From Planctobacterium marinum (lineage in GTDB: Bacteria; Pseudomonadota; Gammaproteobacteria; Enterobacterales; Alteromonadaceae), in NCBI RefSeq assembly GCF_036322805.1, contig NZ_AP027272.1, positions 2,418,001-2,482,000 of the forward strand: a DNA stretch of 64,000 bases, in the 5' to 3' direction. This document shows, piece after piece, positions 59,432-64,000 of the stretch. The position numbers and the translations under genes are program-made. Every line of letters starts with the position of its first letter. The stretch's first letter is position 1. The notes beneath the pieces are model-generated. The model did no database searches and was not told the DNA's origin. It worked only from the letters and a program-made list of their open reading frames with translations.

Positions 59432-60871
59432 ATGATGAAAATTTACTGTTTCCTTTTATCCTTTTTATTTACCACGGTTGCCGCACAAACCAGTTCAGAT
59501 AGAAATTCCCTCCCTGAGATTGGCGTAGTCGCTTCGGACGCAATCAGCATAGCGAAGGAAATGGAAATCGGTGAAATCATGATGCGCCAGCTACGAAGTC
59601 AGAGTCCAATAATTTCTGACCCCGTGCTTGATGAGTATATCAATGATATCGGTAATCGACTGGTGGTAAACGCTGAAAACGTCAAGTTTCCTTTTGAATT
59701 TTTTTTAATAAACAATAGAGATATTAACGCATTCGCCTTTTTTGGTGGGCATGTTGGTGTGCATACAGGATTAATTTATCAAGCTGATAATGAAAGCGAA
59801 CTCGCCTCAGTATTGGCCCACGAGATCAGTCACGTTACACAACGACACATTGCAAGAAGAATAGCAGCACAGAGTAAGGCTGCCCCCTTGGCTTTGGCCA
59901 GTATGCTGGGCGGCATCTTATTAGCGATGGTAGACCCCGAAGCGGGTGTTGCCGCTATTTCAGCTTCACAAGCGGCCTCATCGCAGTTTGGGATTAACTA
60001 TACGCGCTCAAACGAGCAAGAAGCCGACCGGGTGGGTTTTGATATGCTGGACAGAAGCGGTTTTGACGTTTCTGGCGCTGCTTCATTCTTCGGCAAGTTA
60101 GTAGAGAAAAGTCGTGGACAATCTAAACAGTTAGCCTTCTTACAAACTCACCCATTGCCAGAGTCTCGAGTTTCTGATGCTCGCTCGAGACAAGCCTATT
60201 ACCGCAGCAAGAACTTGGCACCAAACTTGTCATTTCATCTGGTAAAAGCCAGAATTCAGGCGCGCTATATGTACGATCCAGAGTATAATATTGCTGATTT
60301 TCATGCCGCACTAAAAAGTACTCAAGGTACGATACAAAGAGGCAAACGTTATGGACTCGCCCTTTCCTACCTTGCCAATGAGCAGCCTCTAATGGCGGAA
60401 AAAACACTGGAACCCCTACTCAAAGAGGAACCTGAAAATTTGTTTTATATCGATTTAGCAACTGACATCGCTTTAGAGCTAAAACGTTATGATATTGCTA
60501 TCAATAACTTGCAAAACTTATCAAACAAGATCCCCAGAAACCAGGTTATCAGTCTCAATCTGGCTAATGCGCTAATTAAAAAAGGCGACTACGCTAATGC
60601 CACAGAAGTGTTAAGTGACTACTTATTAGTTGATCCCGACCATGCATTGAGTTACCAGCTATTAATAGATGCCCTGAGAAACCTGCGCTCCTTCTTGCAA
60701 ATGCACCAAGCTAAAGCAGAATACCTGGTATTATTAGCGGCCCATCCCAATGCCATTGATGAGTTACACACCGCCTATAATTTTGCTAAGGATAATAATC
60801 TTGAGCAACAGCGAATCAGAGCCAGAATTGAACAACTTAGACAACAGGAAAAGCGTATCAAGTCACTGTAG
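59432..60871 (+). CDS. bepA: Periplasmic metalloprotease/chaperone BepA
   Basis: M48 protease and chaperone of outer-membrane protein LptD assembly. 479 residues (E. coli 487): signal peptide (about 1-19, ends VAAQ), zinc motif HEISH at 130-134, third ligand in NEQEADRVGF, then a TPR superhelix (about 270-470). Starts at ATG 59432 or the next codon. Confidence 0.95.
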   Translation: MMKIYCFLLSFLFTTVAAQTSSDRNSLPEIGVVASDAISIAKEMEIGEIMMRQLRSQSPIISDPVLDEYINDIGNRLVVNAENVKFPFEFFLINNRDINAFAFFGGHVGVHTGLIYQADNESELASVLAHEISHVTQRHIARRIAAQSKAAPLALASMLGGILLAMVDPEAGVAAISASQAASSQFGINYTRSNEQEADRVGFDMLDRSGFDVSGAASFFGKLVEKSRGQSKQLAFLQTHPLPESRVSDARSRQAYYRSKNLAPNLSFHLVKARIQARYMYDPEYNIADFHAALKSTQGTIQRGKRYGLALSYLANEQPLMAEKTLEPLLKEEPENLFYIDLATDIALELKRYDIAINNLQNLSNKIPRNQVISLNLANALIKKGDYANATEVLSDYLLVDPDHALSYQLLIDALRNLRSFLQMHQAKAEYLVLLAAHPNAIDELHTAYNFAKDNNLEQQRIRARIEQLRQQEKRIKSL

Positions 60872-61324
60872 TTGTTTGATTGCCTGCACAATACTGGATT
60901 TGGTTTGCTCTCCCATTAAGCGTTCACGTACTTTACCTTGAGTATCGATGATATAAGTAGCAGGTAACGCGGAGGGTTTTTGCATAGGTAGTTGAGGCTG
61001 TAATTCTGCACTGATTATCGGAAATTGCATGTCATATTTTTTGCGAATATTCTGCATTTGAGCATCATTTTCACCGTCATAACTAATTGCAAAAAGCTTA
61101 AAGCCCGAATCACGATAGAAGGAGTTCAGCTCTGGTACTTCTTTCAGGCAAGGTGCACACCATTCAGCGAAATAGTTAACCACCACCCATTGTCCCTGTA
61201 ATTCCCGCCAAGACCATGTCTCGCCATCGATGGTTTTAAAATCTGACTTTTGATTTTGAAACATAACCACACCCGCCACCATAGCTATTATCCCGGCGAC
61301 AAGGATAAGAATATTTTTATTCAA
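60863..61324 (-). CDS. Membrane-anchored TlpA/ResA-like thioredoxin
   Basis: 153 residues with an N-terminal membrane anchor (NILILVAGIIAMVAGVVMF) and a thioredoxin fold in the periplasm with WCAPC at about residues 56-60 and cis-Pro region ALPATYIID. Probably a thiol reductant for periplasmic or cytochrome c proteins. The 3' end overlaps the bepA end by nine bases on the opposite strand. Confidence 0.9.
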   Translation of the reverse strand: MNKNILILVAGIIAMVAGVVMFQNQKSDFKTIDGETWSWRELQGQWVVVNYFAEWCAPCLKEVPELNSFYRDSGFKLFAISYDGENDAQMQNIRKKYDMQFPIISAELQPQLPMQKPSALPATYIIDTQGKVRERLMGEQTKSSIVQAIKQLQ

Positions 61325-61398
61325 TGCTGATCCCTTTGAACTTTCTCGTTAAAATAACTTATAAGCAATTAATACCACTTGGTATAACAAGGATTAGC

Positions 61399-61752
61399 AT
61401 GTCAAAAGTTACTATTTTACACAACCCAAGATGCAGCAAAAGTAGACAAACACTAGCTCTGCTGGAAGACAAAGGCATAACAGCAGAAGTGATCGAATAC
61501 TTGAAAGAGCCACTGACAGCAGAACAACTCACGGTTTTAAAATTCAAATTAGGACTGGATTCGTTTTTGGCTATGATGCGCACTAAAGAAGCTGAATTCG
61601 CAGAAGCCGGGTTGAGCAAAACCACTTCCACTGAAGAACAATTGCTAGATGCGATTGTGCAATATCCAAAATTGTTAGAACGCCCTGTGGTGATCACAGA
61701 ACAAGCGGCTCGTATCGGTAGACCACCTGAGCAAGTTTTAGATCTATTCTGA
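61399..61752 (+). CDS. Arsenate reductase-like protein (ArsC/YfgD, glutaredoxin-dependent)
   Basis: 117 residues starting MSKVTILHNPRC, with AAGGA before ATG 61399. Catalytic Cys12 in HNPRCSKSRQTL and the Arg region RPVVITEQAARIGRPPE. The same gene (yfgD) follows bepA in E. coli. No ars operon nearby, so arsenate as the real substrate is uncertain. Confidence 0.93.
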   Translation: MSKVTILHNPRCSKSRQTLALLEDKGITAEVIEYLKEPLTAEQLTVLKFKLGLDSFLAMMRTKEAEFAEAGLSKTTSTEEQLLDAIVQYPKLLERPVVITEQAARIGRPPEQVLDLF

Positions 61753-62312
61753 TGAGCTATATTCTGGTCCTTTATTATAGTCAACACGGCGCAACCAAAA
61801 AGCTTGCAGAAAGAATCGCTATGGGGATCGAAAGTGAAAACCTCGAAGCACGAGTAAGAACTGTAAGCACAGAGCACCCTAGTGTTCATCACTCCGTTGT
61901 CAGTGAACAGGACCTGGAGCAGTGCATTGGACTGGCTCTGGGTAGCCCTACCCGTTTTGGACAGATGGCGTGGCGTCTGCAAAAGTTTATGCAAAATACA
62001 TCCGCACAATGGTTAAAGGGGGTATTGGAAGATAAGCCTGCTATCGTTTTTACCTCCAGCTCATCTATGCACGGGGGCCAAGAATCCACGCTTTTAAGTA
62101 TGGCATTACCACTGCTGCATCATGGCATGTTACTTAGTGGTATCCCCTACTCTGCACCCGAATTACATCAAACTACAACTGGCGGTTCACCTTATGGTGC
62201 TAGTCATGTTGTGCAAAACGAATACGCTGACAAACTTAGCGATGATGAAAAAAAACTCGCTTTCGAGTCTGGTAAACGCTTAGCCAGACTGGCGCGCAAA
62301 CTAAAAGAGTAA
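61752..62312 (+). CDS. wrbA: NAD(P)H:quinone oxidoreductase WrbA
   Basis: Flavodoxin-like FMN enzyme of 186 residues: ILVLYYSQHGATKKLAERIAMG (FMN phosphate loop), GSPTRFGQM, TSSSSMHGGQESTLLSM and TTGGSPYGASHV. The ATG overlaps the arsC-like stop by one base (TGATG), so the two are co-translated. Confidence 0.95.
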   Translation: MSYILVLYYSQHGATKKLAERIAMGIESENLEARVRTVSTEHPSVHHSVVSEQDLEQCIGLALGSPTRFGQMAWRLQKFMQNTSAQWLKGVLEDKPAIVFTSSSSMHGGQESTLLSMALPLLHHGMLLSGIPYSAPELHQTTTGGSPYGASHVVQNEYADKLSDDEKKLAFESGKRLARLARKLKE

Positions 62313-62315
62313 ACA

Positions 62316-62720
62316 ATGTCTGAAACTCCAACGTTAGTACCTATGTCTCCACGAACAAAACTATACCGACACCTGGCCCTTACAGGTTATTTCGGTTTGT
62401 TTTTATGGACTATTATCTGGCACTTCTTCGTTAGTAAAGAATACTCAACCATTTTTATATTTTTGTTTTGGGTTCTGCCTTTACTTTTTCCCTTGAGAGG
62501 CTTAATAAAAGGCACACCATACACATATGCCTGGGCTAATTTTGTTGTAATGATTTACTTTTTGCACGGTCTAACAGCTATATACACAGACGATGTCTGG
62601 TGGTATGCCGCTATCGAGTTACTTTTTGCAACACTTATGTTCATTGGCTGCTGCTATTATGCTCGTAGCAGAGGGCGAGAACTCGGCCTTAAACTTAAAA
62701 AGCTATCTGAATTAACCTAG
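62316..62720 (+). CDS. DUF2069 inner-membrane protein
   Basis: 134 residues with four hydrophobic helices (about 22-38, 45-60, 70-88 and 97-115) and the DUF2069 segment PLRGLIKGTPYTYAWANF...DVWWYAAIELL. Three bases after wrbA, AAGAG site. Function unknown; genes of this family commonly follow wrbA. Confidence 0.88.
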   Translation: MSETPTLVPMSPRTKLYRHLALTGYFGLFLWTIIWHFFVSKEYSTIFIFLFWVLPLLFPLRGLIKGTPYTYAWANFVVMIYFLHGLTAIYTDDVWWYAAIELLFATLMFIGCCYYARSRGRELGLKLKKLSELT

Positions 62721-62741
62721 CCAGATAAAGGAAACCGCTGA

Positions 62742-64000
62742 ATGAAACTTATACCTTACATCTCCGCATTGTTATTACTTTCAGCTTGTGGTGGTTCCGG
62801 TGGAGGTAGTACCAGCACACCTCCGGTACAGAATCCGCCTCCGGTTACTCCCGTTTCTTTGAGCATCGAGGGTGATACCGAAGTCTCGACTCAACAATCA
62901 GTGGCCTTGATTGCAATGCTTGACACTGACGGCGCCAGTTATAGCTATTCATGGCAGCAAGTATCAGGGGATCCGATCAACCTGCTTACAACAGATAGCC
63001 AGGTACTGAGCTTTGATGCGCCGGCAGCAGGCGAATACGGCTTTCAGGTAAATGTTTCTGACGCCACAGGCGCAACTTTATTTAGCGAAACTCAAACCTT
63101 GACAGTATCCGCTGAAGAAGCGAGTGCCACAGTCAGGTTAGATCATGCGGTTTCTGAAACTGCAAAGGTATCATTGCGTGCAGATGCGCTTCCAGAGCAA
63201 TCGATTACCAGCATCAGTTGGCAACAAATAGCAGGTGTTAATGTACCTCAATCAAATTTTTCTGAGAGTTCTGACGAAAACTTCTTGTTTTTTGACGCGC
63301 CCTCTGTGAGCTCAGATCAACTTCTACAGTTTCGCGCCACCATGACTTTAGATAATGGTGAAAATATCAGCGATGATGTCTACGTCTTGGTTAAAAATGT
63401 TACGAGCAGCGAAGATGGCTTCTTCCCTGATTCTGCAGGTCGCATTATCACCACAGAAATGCGTCCCTATAATGCAAATTCGCCCTATGCCCAAGCACTA
63501 GAAAACTGCGTGTATAACAACACAGTTAGCAATTCATGTCGTTTCTCTACCCTCCCCCTAATTGGGCAGGAAACCCTTAATCCCGGTATTGACGATATCA
63601 TGGACAGAGTTTATGTATCACACCAATGGATGGGTGACCGACTCAAAGACTACCTTGAAAACTCTGTTGCTGCTGAAGATATGTTGGCGTTATTTAGAGG
63701 GGTTACTGCCATCGTGATCTCTTACGAAGTTCGTCCGTCTTTTTATTGGGTGGCCACGGGCGCGATTTACCTCGATGCAAATAACTTTTGGGTAACTCCT
63801 CAGGAACGCGACACCCTTAACGATCAACCGGATTTTCGCAGTGCCTTTGGCAACGATCTTCAATTTTTCATGCCATGGCGTTATGTAAAAGATGGTGAGA
63901 GTTACTTAAGTCGTGCCAATTATCCGCAATCACAGCGTTTATCTCGCTCCTTTGCAGATGTTGAGGCTGATATTACCTGGTTGTTGTATCACGAGTTGGC
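62742..64000 (+). CDS. Large surface/periplasmic lipoprotein, 5' part (runs off the window)
   Basis: Starts at ATG 62742 (AAAGGA upstream) and stays open to the end, at least 419 residues. Lipoprotein signal ends LLLLSAC (Cys16), followed by a Gly/Ser/Pro-rich linker. Two immunoglobulin-like domains follow (about 38-125 with SYSWQQVSGDPINLLT, about 126-225 with SISWQQIAGVNV), then an alpha/beta region with DRVYVSHQWMGDRLKDY. The last visible residues WLLYHEL may be the start of an HExxH zinc site. Paired K/PKD-type domains before a catalytic part suggest an exported hydrolase; not recognised. Confidence 0.85.
   Translation, partial: MKLIPYISALLLLSACGGSGGGSTSTPPVQNPPPVTPVSLSIEGDTEVSTQQSVALIAMLDTDGASYSYSWQQVSGDPINLLTTDSQVLSFDAPAAGEYGFQVNVSDATGATLFSETQTLTVSAEEASATVRLDHAVSETAKVSLRADALPEQSITSISWQQIAGVNVPQSNFSESSDENFLFFDAPSVSSDQLLQFRATMTLDNGENISDDVYVLVKNVTSSEDGFFPDSAGRIITTEMRPYNANSPYAQALENCVYNNTVSNSCRFSTLPLIGQETLNPGIDDIMDRVYVSHQWMGDRLKDYLENSVAAEDMLALFRGVTAIVISYEVRPSFYWVATGAIYLDANNFWVTPQERDTLNDQPDFRSAFGNDLQFFMPWRYVKDGESYLSRANYPQSQRLSRSFADVEADITWLLYHEL

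Noticed and set aside
61324-61398. N-terminal extension of the ArsC-like protein
   Set aside because: It overlaps the divergent thioredoxin gene start and lacks similarity; AAGGA is placed for ATG 61399.

Overview
This 64 kb window is a chromosomal segment of a gammaproteobacterium, most likely Alteromonadales (Glaciecola/Paraglaciecola/Aliiglaciecola/Alteromonas type). The evidence is protein-level similarity to Escherichia coli housekeeping genes together with gammaproteobacterial gene order: uvrY-uvrC-pgsA-tRNA(Gly-Cys-Leu); rne/rluC/yceF/yceD-rpmF-plsX-fabHDG-acpP-fabF-pabC-mltG-holB-tatD; gyrA-aroA-cmk-rpsA-ihfB-lapAB-pyrF; nrdAB-yfaE; purC-bamC-dapA divergent from gcvR-bcp; and perM/bepA/arsC/wrbA. 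The genus assignment is an inference.

Layout. 1-7 kb: the 3' end of a serine hydrolase, then on the minus strand the tRNA cluster, pgsA, uvrC and uvrY. Next comes a small scar region with a Lar-like mini-gene, a decayed AraC-family regulator with an orphan tandem operator, and an IS3-family insertion (5467-6769, 3-bp target duplication) beside a tRNA-Ser. 7-17.5 kb: yccA and the tusDCBE sulfur relay on the plus strand, then a 44-codon membrane peptide gene, serS, crcB, rarA, lolA, ftsK and lrp on the minus strand, with ald divergent from lrp. 17.5-28.8 kb: an EF-hand protein, a 51-bp tandem repeat, trhO, and the fatty-acid/cell-envelope cluster on the minus strand. In that cluster fabH is split by a one-base frameshift and tmk is absent from its usual place. 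28.9-33.8 kb: a large secreted metzincin protease gene inserted into the conserved yceD-yceF junction, followed by a 15-copy AACT microsatellite in front of an inverted maf/yceF. 33.8-39.4 kb: an HAD phosphatase, rluC, and rne with a long structured leader. 38.7-47.8 kb: the pyrF-to-gyrA minus-strand block. 48-53.6 kb: ubiG-mupP-like, nrdAB-yfaE with paired NrdR-like boxes. 53.7-64 kb: purC, bamC, dapA, gcvR, bcp, perM, an unknown gene, bepA, a TlpA-like thioredoxin, arsC-like, wrbA, a DUF2069 membrane protein and the start of a lipoprotein gene that runs off the window.

Most of the window is core metabolism: DNA repair, tRNA thiolation, fatty-acid and phospholipid synthesis, RNA turnover, deoxyribonucleotide supply, outer-membrane assembly. 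I see no phage, CRISPR, toxin-antitoxin or obvious new multi-gene defence system. The most interesting points are the frameshifted fabH whose break lies on a C-AAA-AAG slippery heptamer, the AACT microsatellite in the probable 5' leader of maf, the metzincin insertion into an otherwise conserved operon, the decayed AraC locus with its IS, several small unlisted genes, and candidate FadR, NrdR and Lrp operators. Two separate single-base deletions (fabH and the IS orfA) mean that sequencing error has to be excluded first.
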